64,000 nt of DNA, from NCBI GenBank assembly GCA_002295705.1, contig DBHP01000091.1, forward strand, positions 28,551 to 92,550. The letters run 5' to 3'. Positions 9,119 through 18,200 of this stretch are shown one piece after another. A model generated the notes under the pieces. It had not been told where the DNA came from. It made no database searches and saw only the letters and a program-made list of their open reading frames with translations. The stretch comes from Candidatus Neomicrothrix sp. UBA825. GTDB lineage: Bacteria > Actinomycetota > Acidimicrobiia > Acidimicrobiales > UBA8592. The translations under genes and the position numbers were made by a program. The stretch's first letter is position 1; every line of letters starts with the position of its first letter.

Positions 9119-9673
9119 CTAGTCCCCTTTTAATTGTGATGGCGTATTTGCGCTTCGAAGTTTCTCTGGATATGCAGACTGATATGATTCGCAATCTAAA
9201 AGTGTTGATGCTTCGTGCATTGATCTAACGCCCTTCATAAATTGCGACTCAAGAGCCTCAATACTTTCAGTTCGGATCGCAGAAAGTAAATACTGCTCTT
9301 TCCCCTTATAGAACGGAAAGACCATACTTCTTGAACTGAGTTTAGAGATACATTCAAGAACTACTGAACTATCAATATCCAGATAGTCACATGCCAGAAT
9401 AACCGCTATATCGCTTTCAACATTTCTCAAGCCGGTTATTACACCGCCAAGGGGCCCTTGATTAGGGTACAGATCTTCACAATATTGAATGTCCTTTTTC
9501 AGCGAAGTAATTTGTTCACCTCCACCTACTATCACGATGTCATTCGCTTCAGCTGTAATGAGCGATTCAACAGCAATATCAATAAGTCGTCTTCCTTTAT
9601 GCAGGATTTCCCCTTTATCTCGACCCATACGAGAGGACAAACCGCCATTAAGAACAATCCCAGAGAAAATCAT
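9119..9673 (-). CDS. mobA: Molybdenum cofactor guanylyltransferase (MobA-like)
   Basis: 184 residues. The N-terminal nucleotide-binding signature LNGGLSSRMGRDKGEI (residues 8-23) and the GPLGGVITGL and ILACDYLDID motifs identify the MobA nucleotidyltransferase family, which attaches GMP (or CMP in the MocA branch) to molybdopterin. The usual metal-binding segment ACDMP is ACDYLD here. No other Mo-cofactor genes lie in the window, so the exact product (MGD or MCD) is open. The ATG directly follows the TAA of the DUF3151 gene, so the two are coupled. Confidence 0.85.
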   Translation of the reverse strand: MIFSGIVLNGGLSSRMGRDKGEILHKGRRLIDIAVESLITAEANDIVIVGGGEQITSLKKDIQYCEDLYPNQGPLGGVITGLRNVESDIAVILACDYLDIDSSVVLECISKLSSRSMVFPFYKGKEQYLLSAIRTESIEALESQFMKGVRSMHEASTLLDCESYQSAYPEKLRSANTPSQLKGD

Positions 9674-10117
9674 TTACAGTGAATCAATTTGAAGCTGATC
9701 CCAAGCAGGTTCAAGTTGCCTGAGGAAAAGGCTGCATCGTTCTGCCTCGGCATGGTCACCAATCTCATTTGATATCTCTGCCAATTGATTAAGAGCAAAC
9801 AAGAAATACCGATTACTTACGTGTTCCCAGCGCACGAACCCTGAACCGCGCCATCCATTTTTTCGTAATGAGTCAAGACCGCGATGATAAGCTACCCGGA
9901 AATATGAATACGATTCCATCATTTCAGACGAAGATATACCTAAAACACACCAGATACCTATCGATTCTGGATTCTTAGAAGCGAGGGCTAACAACATAGA
10001 ACGTATGTCAGCAGATTGATTGACTCGTATTCTCTTGATCTCTTGTTCAAATAACGGATCCTCATCAGGCAATCTTGTCTCCGGAATTTTTCCTTTGTTG
10101 AATGTTACTTCGTTCAT
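9674..10117 (-). CDS. DUF3151 family protein
   Basis: 147 residues with the recognisable DUF3151 core: AYHRGLDSLRKNGWRGSGFV, then RWEHVSNRYFLFALNQLA and ERCSLFLRQLEPAW. The family is confined mainly to actinobacteria and has no known function. The helical repeat-like layout suggests a small TPR-like protein. The gene starts 5 nt after the pyruvate kinase stop and ends adjacent to the mobA start, so it belongs to the pyk operon. Confidence 0.85.
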   Translation of the reverse strand: MNEVTFNKGKIPETRLPDEDPLFEQEIKRIRVNQSADIRSMLLALASKNPESIGIWCVLGISSSEMMESYSYFRVAYHRGLDSLRKNGWRGSGFVRWEHVSNRYFLFALNQLAEISNEIGDHAEAERCSLFLRQLEPAWDQLQIDSL

Positions 10118-10122
10118 AATGG

Positions 10123-11565
10123 TCAGGGGACTCTCAAAATTCTTAGTACATCTGTTGCAGGAGAATCTCCTGTTATGCCTGCAAGTACACCAATTAAGTC
10201 ATTTGGTTTCACATGGCCTTCATCAATTGCAACGCTGATTGCATTTTCAATCCGTGTTTCATAACCGAGTTCAGCAGTAATTCTGTAGGGAGTAACCCCC
10301 CAACTCAAGGTTAACTGCTGAGCTGTTCGCTCATCCATTGTCATTCCCAATATCGGTACATTAGGGCGGAAACGCGCCATGGATCGAACAGTGAAACCCG
10401 ATCCTGAGATGCATAGCAGCGCCGCCAAATCGAGTTCGTTCGCAGCGCGCCACGTGGCTAAAGTCATCGCATCTGTAATATCCGCTGAACCATTAGCAGG
10501 AACCTCATCCTTGGGGTCTTGACGCAGTTGAGCTACTCTCTCGGCCCACCGCTCATAATCGAATGCCTCATCAGCACGCTGGGCTATACGAGACATTGTC
10601 TGAACAGATTCAACGGGATACTCGCCAATAGCAGTTTCGCCAGAGAGCATAACAGCGGAAGTTCCATCAAAAACAGCATTTGCGACATCCGAAGCTTCGG
10701 CTCTTGTGGGTGAGGAATTCTGTATCATTGAGTCGAGCATTTGTGTTGCAGTAATTACTGGTAAACCACCAGCTATACATTCAGCGATGATTTTCTTTTG
10801 CAAATGAGGAAGATCGGCAAGATCAAACTCTGTTCCGAGATCCCCTCTCGCAACCATGATACCTGCTGAGGCTTCTATTATTCCTTTAAGATTCTCCACA
10901 GCTGCTCGGGTCTCAATCTTTGCAACTACCAAGGGGCCACGAGGGTGAGGTTCTGTGCCAACTCGACGGACGTCATGAGCAGAACGTACGTACGAAACGG
11001 CGACCATATCGACACCGAGCTCAACGAAAGCGTCAAGCTTCCTTAGATCACTATCGGTAGGAGTAGGTAAACTTAACCTTTCGGATGGAATTCGTATCCC
11101 AGGTCTACCGTGAAGACGTCCTCCGCTTGTAACAATTCCTGTTGCAGCTGAAGCGGATACGTTATCGACCCTAACCACTACTTGCCCATCTCCAAACGGG
11201 ATTACGTCCCCTGGCAATAGGTCATTCAGGACATTCTCATACTCGACTTCAATTACATTCGCATCTGATCCAGCGCTTCCGGGAACGATTGAAATCTCAG
11301 AGTCCTTAACTAATTCAGCACCTTCGTCACTGAAAGCTGCAGACCGAATCTTTGGACCTGGTAAGTCAACAAGGATTCCAACCCGTTTTGATAAATCTGC
11401 AGAAACTTTTCGTATACGCTTATATCGCTCAATAGCTTCATCTAAAGTGCCATGAGCAAGCCCTAATCTGGCAACATCCATACCGGCATCTATAATTTTT
11501 CTTAACTCAGATTCTGAGTCACTTGCTGGCCCAATAGTTGCGATAATCTTTGTGCGTCTTTCCAT
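10123..11565 (-). CDS. pyk: Pyruvate kinase with altered substrate/K+ loop
   Basis: 480 residues. It converts phosphoenolpyruvate and ADP to pyruvate and ATP. The catalytic core is intact: VAKIETRAAVENL, MVARGDLGTEFD, ITATQMLDSMI, PTRAEASDVANAV and DGTSAVMLSGETA. Two features are unusual. The loop normally read as ARLN(F/L)SHG is ARLGLAHG, so the usual Asn and Ser are G35 and A37. The following motif is DLPGPKIR, with Leu68 and Lys72. Lys at the GPKIR position is known to mark K+-independent pyruvate kinases, and the loss of the two K+-ligand side chains fits this. The first gene of a six-gene minus-strand operon. A TATAGC box lies 8 nt upstream of the ATG. Confidence 0.93.
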   Translation of the reverse strand: MERRTKIIATIGPASDSESELRKIIDAGMDVARLGLAHGTLDEAIERYKRIRKVSADLSKRVGILVDLPGPKIRSAAFSDEGAELVKDSEISIVPGSAGSDANVIEVEYENVLNDLLPGDVIPFGDGQVVVRVDNVSASAATGIVTSGGRLHGRPGIRIPSERLSLPTPTDSDLRKLDAFVELGVDMVAVSYVRSAHDVRRVGTEPHPRGPLVVAKIETRAAVENLKGIIEASAGIMVARGDLGTEFDLADLPHLQKKIIAECIAGGLPVITATQMLDSMIQNSSPTRAEASDVANAVFDGTSAVMLSGETAIGEYPVESVQTMSRIAQRADEAFDYERWAERVAQLRQDPKDEVPANGSADITDAMTLATWRAANELDLAALLCISGSGFTVRSMARFRPNVPILGMTMDERTAQQLTLSWGVTPYRITAELGYETRIENAISVAIDEGHVKPNDLIGVLAGITGDSPATDVLRILRVP

Positions 11566-11640
11566 ACTTATACGCTATAGATTTCATGATCAAACCGTGT
11601 TGACTGCCGGAAATTTCAACGAATTTACCCTTCATTGTGA

Positions 11641-11646
11641 TAGCGT
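11641..11646 (+). promoter_or_regulatory. -10 box of leaderless glycerophosphodiesterase gene
   Basis: TAGCGT at 11641-11646 ends 6 nt before the GTG at 11653, the spacing repeated throughout this window. No convincing -35 element was found. Confidence 0.45.
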
Positions 11647-11652
11647 TCAGAT

Positions 11653-12420
11653 GTGCCGAACAAGGATTTCTTACAATCTGACTTTCCACTTGCCTTTGCC
11701 CATAGAGGGGGGATACTAGATTTTCCAGAAAATTCTTTAAGGGCGTTCAAGGGCGCATATGACCTGGGTTTCCGATACATGGAAACTGATGTACATACGA
11801 CCAAAGACGGACAACTAGTTGCTTTCCATGATGACAAACTAGATCGAGTGACTAACAGCAGAGGAAAGGTGAGTGAATTTAACTTATCGGATTTATCACA
11901 CGCTTTAATTGATGGGACTGAACCGATTCCATTGCTCATTGAATTGTTAGAAGAATTCCCTGATGCAAAGTTTAATATTGACCCCAAACATGACGCTGCT
12001 GTGAAACCACTTGCGGAAATAATTCTCAGAACAAATTCAACGAACAGAGTATGTGTAGGTTCATTTTCTGACGAAAGAATAAAACAGGTTGCGAAATTAA
12101 TTGGCCCTGAGTTATGCACGGGTATGGGACCGAAATCTATTTCTAAGTTGCAAATTTCACGCTTTACAAAATCACTTCTTAGGCCGCCATTTGGAGATTG
12201 TGCACAGGTGCCATCAAAGGTCAAAGGCGTCCCTTTCATCACTAGCGAATTTGTGAAGAGGGCGCATGACTTTGGCAAAGCCGTTCATGCGTGGACCATT
12301 AACGATCCACAAGAAATTGAATACCTCTTGGACATCGGAGTTGACGGAATAATGACTGATAATTTATCGGTATTAAAAACTGTATACCTAGATAGAGGAA
12401 TTTGGATTGACAGAATTTAG
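11653..12420 (+). CDS. Glycerophosphodiester phosphodiesterase
   Basis: 255 residues forming a single GDPD TIM-barrel domain. It hydrolyses glycerophosphodiesters from phospholipid turnover to glycerol-3-phosphate and an alcohol. Catalytic motifs are FAHRGGILDFPENSL (His17, Arg18 and the metal-ligand Glu), then YMETDVHTTKDGQLVAFHDD (Glu-x-Asp and His). The C-terminal HAWTINDPQE and GVDGIMTDNL segments are also typical. There is no signal peptide, so it acts in the cytoplasm. The GTG start is 6 nt after a -10 box. An intrinsic terminator follows 28 nt after the stop, so this is a single-gene unit. Confidence 0.9.
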   Translation: MPNKDFLQSDFPLAFAHRGGILDFPENSLRAFKGAYDLGFRYMETDVHTTKDGQLVAFHDDKLDRVTNSRGKVSEFNLSDLSHALIDGTEPIPLLIELLEEFPDAKFNIDPKHDAAVKPLAEIILRTNSTNRVCVGSFSDERIKQVAKLIGPELCTGMGPKSISKLQISRFTKSLLRPPFGDCAQVPSKVKGVPFITSEFVKRAHDFGKAVHAWTINDPQEIEYLLDIGVDGIMTDNLSVLKTVYLDRGIWIDRI

Positions 12421-12448
12421 CCCATTTCACTATGCCTTTGTGGCTGCG

Positions 12449-12473
12449 ATCTTGGATTAACTCAAGATTTTTT
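12449..12473 (+). terminator. Intrinsic terminator after glycerophosphodiesterase
   Basis: Stem ATCTTG/CAAGAT with an 8-nt loop, followed at once by TTTTT. It lies 28 nt after the stop codon and insulates the downstream RNA region. Confidence 0.75.
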
Positions 12474-12608
12474 CATCACCACATGAAGCATGAAGTGTTG
12501 AACAGCCGTCAATGTTCTTCATGACCCATTTATAAAGGGAATTGAATTCAAATCCCGAAAAAATACAAAAATGATATTTGCGTCCTCTTAAACCAGGACA
12601 TTAAATCC

Positions 12609-12669
12609 TGTGGAAAACATGTGGGTTACAACACCAGAGTGTGGATTTTGGGATTTTATTTGTGGATAT
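12609..12669 (+). other. Cluster of four DnaA-box-like 9-mers
   Basis: Four same-orientation 9-mers resemble the DnaA box (TGTGGATAA in this orientation): TGTGGAAAA at 12609, TGTGGGTTA at 12620, TGTGGATTT at 12640 and TGTGGATAT at 12661. Start-to-start spacings are 11, 20 and 21 nt, close to whole helical turns, so the sites would face the same side of the DNA. The flank at 12550-12580 is A/T-rich. None is a perfect consensus box. The cluster could be a DnaA-binding regulatory site for the RNA downstream, a secondary DnaA reservoir, part of a replication origin, or chance. Confidence 0.4.
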
Positions 12670-12687
12670 GTTGAGGATTTCTAATAT
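12660..12687 (+). promoter_or_regulatory. Candidate promoter for the structured RNA
   Basis: TTGTGG at 12660-12665, a 16-nt spacer and TAATAT at 12682-12687, giving a start near 12694. The -35 element overlaps the fourth DnaA-like 9-mer. A second, weaker possibility is TTGACC at 12692 with TAAGTG at 12714, giving a start near 12726. Confidence 0.45.
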
Positions 12688-12693
12688 TCACTT

Positions 12694-13106
12694 GACCATA
12701 TACAAAAAACATGTAAGTGTGTCTGTACGCCGATGACAACGGCACAATGAATTAGCAAAATCTAATCGGAAGCGGTGGCAGCATCGATATCCGGGAAGGT
12801 ACGGCTAAGAAAATGTGACAGCCATCGGAACAGGTTTAACGGGATTACCCGAAAGGGCAATCACTGGGAGGAGATCTTAGGAGAACCAACCAGACCGCCA
12901 TCGGCTCAGGCTGATGGATCCGACTTAATACCGAAAGGTATTAAGCGTCAAAAAAACCACAACTCTCGAGTTGCAGGAATTTGACAAAAGACCGAAAGGT
13001 TCGGATCAAACCTTAGAAGTCCTTCAGGGGATGACTTTGGAAACGTTAAACTGCACAGCCCCGTGGGGTTTCTCTAGTAGAAATCACTCGGGGCTAATGT
13101 GTTTTT
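12694..13106 (+). ncRNA. Unassigned structured RNA, about 380-410 nt
   Basis: A gene-free stretch dense in perfect hairpins and bounded by a promoter-like element and an intrinsic terminator. Hairpins read directly: GCCG/CGGC (12730-12744); ATTAG/CTAAT (about 12751-12766); CCC-GAAA-GGG (12848-12857); an 8-bp stem with TCAG loop (12898-12917); a 9-bp stem CTTAATACC/GGTATTAAG capped by GAAA (12924-12945); CAACT/AGTTG (12960-12973); and ACC-GAAA-GGT inside a TTTGA/TCAAA stem (12980-13010). GCGGT near 12772 can pair with ACCGC at 12894-12898 to close the 5' domain. Three GAAA tetraloops suggest tertiary docking. I compared it with RNase P RNA, tmRNA, SRP RNA, T-box, cobalamin and c-di-AMP riboswitch signatures and found no full match. 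The 70-codon frame inside (12775-12984) looks accidental. Confidence 0.6.
13054..13106 (+). terminator. Intrinsic terminator of the structured RNA
   Basis: Stem AGCCCCG (13057-13063) pairs with CGGGGCT (13089-13095), extended by CACA/TGTG. An inner TTTCT/AGAAA stem is present and TTTTT follows at 13102-13106. It marks the 3' end of the RNA and separates it from the hydrolase gene. Confidence 0.75.
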
Positions 13107-13123
13107 CGATCTGCTAATGTTAT

Positions 13124-13129
13124 TAATAT
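13124..13129 (+). promoter_or_regulatory. -10 box of leaderless hydrolase gene
   Basis: TAATAT at 13124-13129 lies 6 nt before the ATG at 13136. No ribosome binding site is present, so the transcript is probably leaderless. Confidence 0.5.
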
Positions 13130-13135
13130 CAGACT

Positions 13136-13828
13136 ATGAATATCCTCCCACAAATTTTATTTTTGCATGGCTTGGCAACATCAGGATCACGAACCTGGGG
13201 TGAGAACGGCTGGCTGGATCTAGTACAAGATGCTAATAGGCAATCAATTGTTGTAGATCTTCCCGGACATGGCACTAGTTATAATAATACAGATCAAATG
13301 ACCTACGAGAAGTGTTATGACTCTGTTCTCAACTCCATTACCACTCCCCCTATAGATGCCGTTGGTTTCTCACTAGGCGCAAGGATACTTCTCACAATAG
13401 CGAGCAGGAAACCTACCATATTTCGTAAGCTCGTACTATCTGGAATCGGAGACAACCTTTTCTCAACAGATAACACCAGGCACAAAAACATTCGTGAAGG
13501 AATTGCCGGAAACCCTAATCCCAACAACCCCGAATCACGTTACTTTAATCAATTGTCAGAAGCCGCCGATATTAACAGATTGGCGATCCAAGAACTCATC
13601 AGGTCTCGTCAGGCACCACTTGAAGAGGACGCATTAAAAGAAATTGAATGTCCTGTTTTGGTAGTAATTGGAGAGAATGATTTTGCAGCTCCAGCTTCAA
13701 AACTCCTGGAGTTTCTGCCAAACGCAACATATTTAGAATTAAAGGGAGTTGACCACTTTGCCACTCCAAAGAATTTCACATTCATGGAAACAGCATTGAA
13801 GTTTATCGATGCAGAGCCCCAGTGGTAA
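13136..13828 (+). CDS. Alpha/beta hydrolase
   Basis: 230 residues with the alpha/beta-hydrolase fold. The oxyanion-side motif is FLHGLATSGSRTW near residues 9-21. The nucleophile elbow GFSLGA carries the catalytic Ser (about 80). VVIGENDFAAP gives the likely catalytic Asp, and LKGVDHFATP near the C-terminus gives the His. The VDLPGHGTS segment is typical of the MenH/RsbQ-like branch. The substrate cannot be read from the sequence. The gene is leaderless and converges with gltD, its stop being 3 nt from the gltD stop. Confidence 0.85.
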   Translation: MNILPQILFLHGLATSGSRTWGENGWLDLVQDANRQSIVVDLPGHGTSYNNTDQMTYEKCYDSVLNSITTPPIDAVGFSLGARILLTIASRKPTIFRKLVLSGIGDNLFSTDNTRHKNIREGIAGNPNPNNPESRYFNQLSEAADINRLAIQELIRSRQAPLEEDALKEIECPVLVVIGENDFAAPASKLLEFLPNATYLELKGVDHFATPKNFTFMETALKFIDAEPQW

Positions 13829-13831
13829 TAG

Positions 13832-15292
13832 TTACCGAAGCTGTTGAAGACTGGGTGTGACAGGGCTAGGGAGTTGAGACACTCCTTGCAGCCAATTGTC
13901 AACTGCTGAGGCGCAAGATCTCCCTTCAGCTATAGCCCACACGATAAGGCTTTGACCCCTACCTGCATCGCCTGCCACGAATAGCCCGTCAACATTGGTC
14001 ATCCAATTGGCATCTCTGGCAATATTTCCTCTTGCGTCTAATTCTACCTGTAATTCCGATACCAGTGGAGATGCTTCAGGTCCAACAAAGCCCATAGCAA
14101 GGCACACCAGATTAGCCTTATGAATTTCCGTGCTATCTGGAATTTCTACGAACTCTAATCTTCCGTCAATATTTTCACTTTTAACTTGAACTGTTTCCAG
14201 TCCTGTCACCGCCCCGTTCTCCCCAAGGAATTGAGTTGTATTAATTGAATATATTCTCTCTCCACCCTCTTCATGTGCAGACGATGTTCGCATCATCAAA
14301 GGCCATGTTGGCCAAGGCGTGCTGTAGTCTCTACCTTCGGGAGGTTTTGGCATAATCTCAAATTGCTTGACAGAGGCAGCCCCATGGCGGTGAACGGTTC
14401 CTAGGCAATCAGCCCCAGTGTCTCCACCCCCTATTATGATCACGTCCTTGCCGAGAGCCGAGAAAGGGTGATCATCGTAATCGCCTTCTTGAACTCGATT
14501 AGCTGGCTCGAGGAACTCCATAGCTTGGTAAATTCCTTCAAAGTCTCGACCTGGTATTGGAAGATCTCTCCAATTGGTTGAGCCTATGGCCAAAATAACT
14601 GCATCGTGGTCAGACTGAAGTTCTTCATAGCTGATATCTATACCAACGTTTACGTTAGTAAGAAATTTAGTTCCCTCAGCTTCCATTTGTCTTACCCGTC
14701 GATCTATGTACTGCTTTTCCATTTTGAATTCAGGTATTCCATAACGCAGTAGGCCCCCGATTCTGTCACTTTTCTCTATAACGGTGACATCATGACCAGA
14801 CCGTGATAACTGCTGAGCCGCAGCCAATCCAGCGGGACCTGAGCCCACGACGGCGATACTTTTGCCGGTCCGTTTATGAGCCAGAACGGGTTTTATCCAA
14901 CCCTCGTTCCAAGCTCTTTCGACGATTTCAACTTCCACTTGCTTAATAGTCACAGGGTCTTCGTGAATTCCCAGAACACAAGCGGCTTCACATGGTGCTG
15001 GGCATAAACGCCCTGTGAATTCGGGAAAATTATTTGTTGCATGTAGGGCATCAATAGCTTCTCGCCAATTATTTTTATATACCAAATCGTTCCAATCTGG
15101 TATGAGATTCCCCAACGGGCAACCATTGTTGCAAAAAGGTATACCGCAATCCATGCATCTCGAGGCTTGCTTTTGTATCGCCTCCATGCTGAAGGGTTCA
15201 TAAACCTCTTTCCAGTCACGCAGACGAACCGGAACTGGCCGACGTTTAGGCATTTCTCTTCCATGGCGGATAAATCCTCTGGGGTCCCCCAT
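13832..15292 (-). CDS. gltD: Glutamate synthase (NADPH) small subunit
   Basis: 486 residues. It supplies electrons from NADPH through FAD and Fe-S clusters to the large subunit. The N-terminal cysteines CMDCGIPFCNNGCPLGN and CPAPCEAACVLG bind two [4Fe-4S] clusters. Two dinucleotide folds follow: AVVGSGPAGLAAAQQLSRSG for FAD and VIIIGGGDTGADCLG for NADPH. GLFVAGDAGRGQSLIVWAI is the C-terminal FAD-binding segment. Its ATG directly follows the TAG of gltB, so the two subunits are translationally coupled. Confidence 0.96.
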   Translation of the reverse strand: MGDPRGFIRHGREMPKRRPVPVRLRDWKEVYEPFSMEAIQKQASRCMDCGIPFCNNGCPLGNLIPDWNDLVYKNNWREAIDALHATNNFPEFTGRLCPAPCEAACVLGIHEDPVTIKQVEVEIVERAWNEGWIKPVLAHKRTGKSIAVVGSGPAGLAAAQQLSRSGHDVTVIEKSDRIGGLLRYGIPEFKMEKQYIDRRVRQMEAEGTKFLTNVNVGIDISYEELQSDHDAVILAIGSTNWRDLPIPGRDFEGIYQAMEFLEPANRVQEGDYDDHPFSALGKDVIIIGGGDTGADCLGTVHRHGAASVKQFEIMPKPPEGRDYSTPWPTWPLMMRTSSAHEEGGERIYSINTTQFLGENGAVTGLETVQVKSENIDGRLEFVEIPDSTEIHKANLVCLAMGFVGPEASPLVSELQVELDARGNIARDANWMTNVDGLFVAGDAGRGQSLIVWAIAEGRSCASAVDNWLQGVSQLPSPVTPSLQQLR

Positions 15293-18200
15293 CTATTTTC
15301 CTTCGCTCGTGGTTACTGACATAACCGCTGCAGTTACATCTGTACCTGATTGTTCTGCATCAGCCATCGCTGCTAGCACTTGTTTATAGTGTCTGGGCAT
15401 AACTTTAACGAAGCTAGAGCTTGCCCTTGGCCAAGAATCGATTATTTCTTTAGCGACTAGAGAACCTGTTTCAAGATTATGCATGGCTAACGTCTCCCTT
15501 ATGAACGAGACATCGTTCTCATCTAAATTTTCAAGATCGACGAGTTCTGAATTCACCTTTGCTGGGAAACTGCCCTCCGGATCGAACACATATGCAACCC
15601 CTCCGGACATTCCAGCAGCAAAGTTTCGTCCTGTTGAACCCAAAACAATAACTTTTCCACCGGTCATATACTCGCAACCGTGGTCTCCGATACCCTCAAC
15701 TACTGCTGTAGCTCCTGAATTTCTTACGGCAAAGCGCTCACCAACTTGCCCTCGAATAAACATTTGGCCCGAAGTTGCACCGTATAAAAGAACGTTTCCT
15801 GCTATCACATTATCTTCGGGCTTGAAAGTTGATTTAACTGAAGGATACAAAATTACTCGCCCTCCACTTAACCCTTTTCCTACGTAATCGTTAGCATCAC
15901 CCTCTAGGCGCAGAGTTATCCCAGATGGCACAAATGCTGCAAAGCTATTACCAGCTGAACCGCTGAATTTAATCTGTATCGTGTCATCTGGCAATCCCTC
16001 ACCGCCCCACTTCTTTGTCAAGTGATATCCAAGCATTGTTCCCACGGTGCGATTTACATTGCGGATAGGAAGCTCCAAGTTGATCTTGTCCCCATGCCTT
16101 AAAGCTCCTTCAGAAAGTTGTATTAATGTTTGATCTAGAGCCTGATCCAAGCCATGCTCCTGTTCTCCATTGCAATAGCGAACCGCATCAGAACTTAATG
16201 GTGGTTGATAAAGAATTGGAGAAAGGTCAAGTCCTTCCGCTTTCCAGTGCTCAATACCATCTGTGACATCTAGACATTCGGCCCTTCCAACTGCCTCTTT
16301 GAGTGTTTTAAAACCCAATGCAGCTAGAATCTCTCTCACTTCTTCTGCGACAAATTCCATGAAATTCACTACATGATCAGCCTGTCCTGAGAATTTTTCT
16401 CTCAGTTCGGGATTTTGAGTAGCAATGCCAACTGGACATGTATCCAGATGGCAAACTCGCATCATCACACAACCCATTACAACAAGTGGAGCTGTTGCAA
16501 ATCCGAATTCTTCCGCCCCTAATAATGCAGCGATCATTACGTCTCTGCCTGTTTTTAACTGGCCGTCACATTGAACAACAATTCGATCACGTAAATTATT
16601 CAACAATAAAGTTTGCTGAGTCTCAGCGAGACCGAGTTCCCACGGTGTTCCAGCATGCTTGATAGAGGTAAGTGGCGATGCCCCTGTTCCTCCATCGTGA
16701 CCTGATATCAGTACCACGTCTGCATGAGCCTTTGAAACTCCTGCCGCAACAGTTCCTACTCCGAGCTCAGAGACTAACTTAACGTGAACTCTAGCTTCTG
16801 GGTTTGCATTTTTAAGATCGTGTATCAACTGAGCTAAATCTTCAATCGAATATATGTCGTGATGTGGTGGAGGTGAGATCAAATCAACTCCTGGTGTCGA
16901 ATGGCGAACTTCAGCGATCCATGGCCAAACTTTATGACCCGGTAACTGTCCACCCTCACCCGGTTTAGCTCCTTGAGCCATTTTTATTTGAATATCGTCA
17001 GCATTTACCAAATACTCGCTTGTTACTCCAAACCTTCCAGAAGCTGCTTGTTTGATAGCTGAGCGACGCAGGTCTCCATTCTCATCTGGTGTATATCTCT
17101 TAGAGTCCTCACCACCCTCTCCAGTATTTGACTTAGCACCTATTCGATTCATTGCTATTGCTAAAGTCTCGTGAGCTTCTGCGGAGATTGACCCATAGGA
17201 CATAGCTCCAGTAGAAAATGTTTTCATTATTTCACTTGCAGGTTCAACTTCATCAATAGATATAGAGTCCTTAACTCCAGACCTAAATCTAAATAATCCT
17301 CGAAGAGTTGCTAGATCTCTGGCTTGTTCATCAACACGTTTTGTATATTCTTTAAAAATGTCATATCGCTTCTCTTGTGTCGCATGCTGCAATTTAAAGA
17401 TAGTTTCAGGATTGAATAAGTGAAATTCCCCTTCGCGTCGCCACTGATATTCCCCACCTGCAATTAAGTCTCGGTGAGCTCTATGGGAAGGGACTTTTGG
17501 AAAGGCAATTTGATGCCGTAATCTAACTTCTTCCGCCAACTGTGCATACCCGACCCCGCCTAACCTACTCATGGTCCCTGGGAAAGCATCGATAATAAGT
17601 GATTGTCCCAAACCTATTGATTCAAAAATTTGTGATCCAACGTAGCTACGAACCGTTGAAATCCCCATCTTTGACATAACTTTAAGAACGCCTTTATCGC
17701 ACGCCTTTACATAATTTAGATGGGCCCTTTCAATCGTTAATCTTTGATCGACCTCTTGCTTTTGATGTTGCACAAGATCGGTGATCGTTTCAAAAGCAAG
17801 ATAAGGGTTTACTGCGTTTGCTCCATATCCAAGCAAAAGACAAAGATGGTGAACTTCGCGCATTTCACCAGTCTCTATTATCAAGCTGACTTGAGAACGC
17901 GACTTTTGCCTCACTAAATGGTGGTGAACGGCAGCTGTGGCTAAGAGGGCTGGAATGGGTGCATGACTAGCACTTGCTCCCCTGTCCGAAAGTACTAATA
18001 GATTCTTACCGTCTTCTATGGCTTGTGTAGCGAATGCGCGAATATTCTCAATACCGGCCCGCAAACCGCTTCCACCTTCATCTACCGGATATACACAGGG
18101 GATGATCTGTGTTTTAAAATCTTCCAGGCCATCCTGCCCGCTGATTTCACCATCTATATCTAATATATTCATAAGTTCACTATTTAGAAGCACCGGATGA

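Noticed and set aside
11625..12278. 217-codon minus-strand ORF
   Set aside because: It lies wholly antisense to the glycerophosphodiesterase, which has full catalytic motifs. The antisense translation is Ser/Pro-rich with no family pattern.
12785..12830. Possible RNase P RNA (AGAAAA...ACAGCC similarity)
   Set aside because: The universally conserved GAGGAAAGTC and ACAGAACCCGG elements of RNase P RNA are missing, and the order of helices does not fit.
12860..12900. Possible cobalamin riboswitch B12 box (GGAGA...ACCGCC)
   Set aside because: Only a partial match; the rest of the riboswitch core is absent, and a terminator with its own T-run separates it from the next gene.
12775..12984. 70-codon plus-strand ORF inside the structured RNA
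   Set aside because: No ribosome binding site, no familiar motif, and the bases form hairpins on both sides. Low-complexity basic translation is expected by chance.
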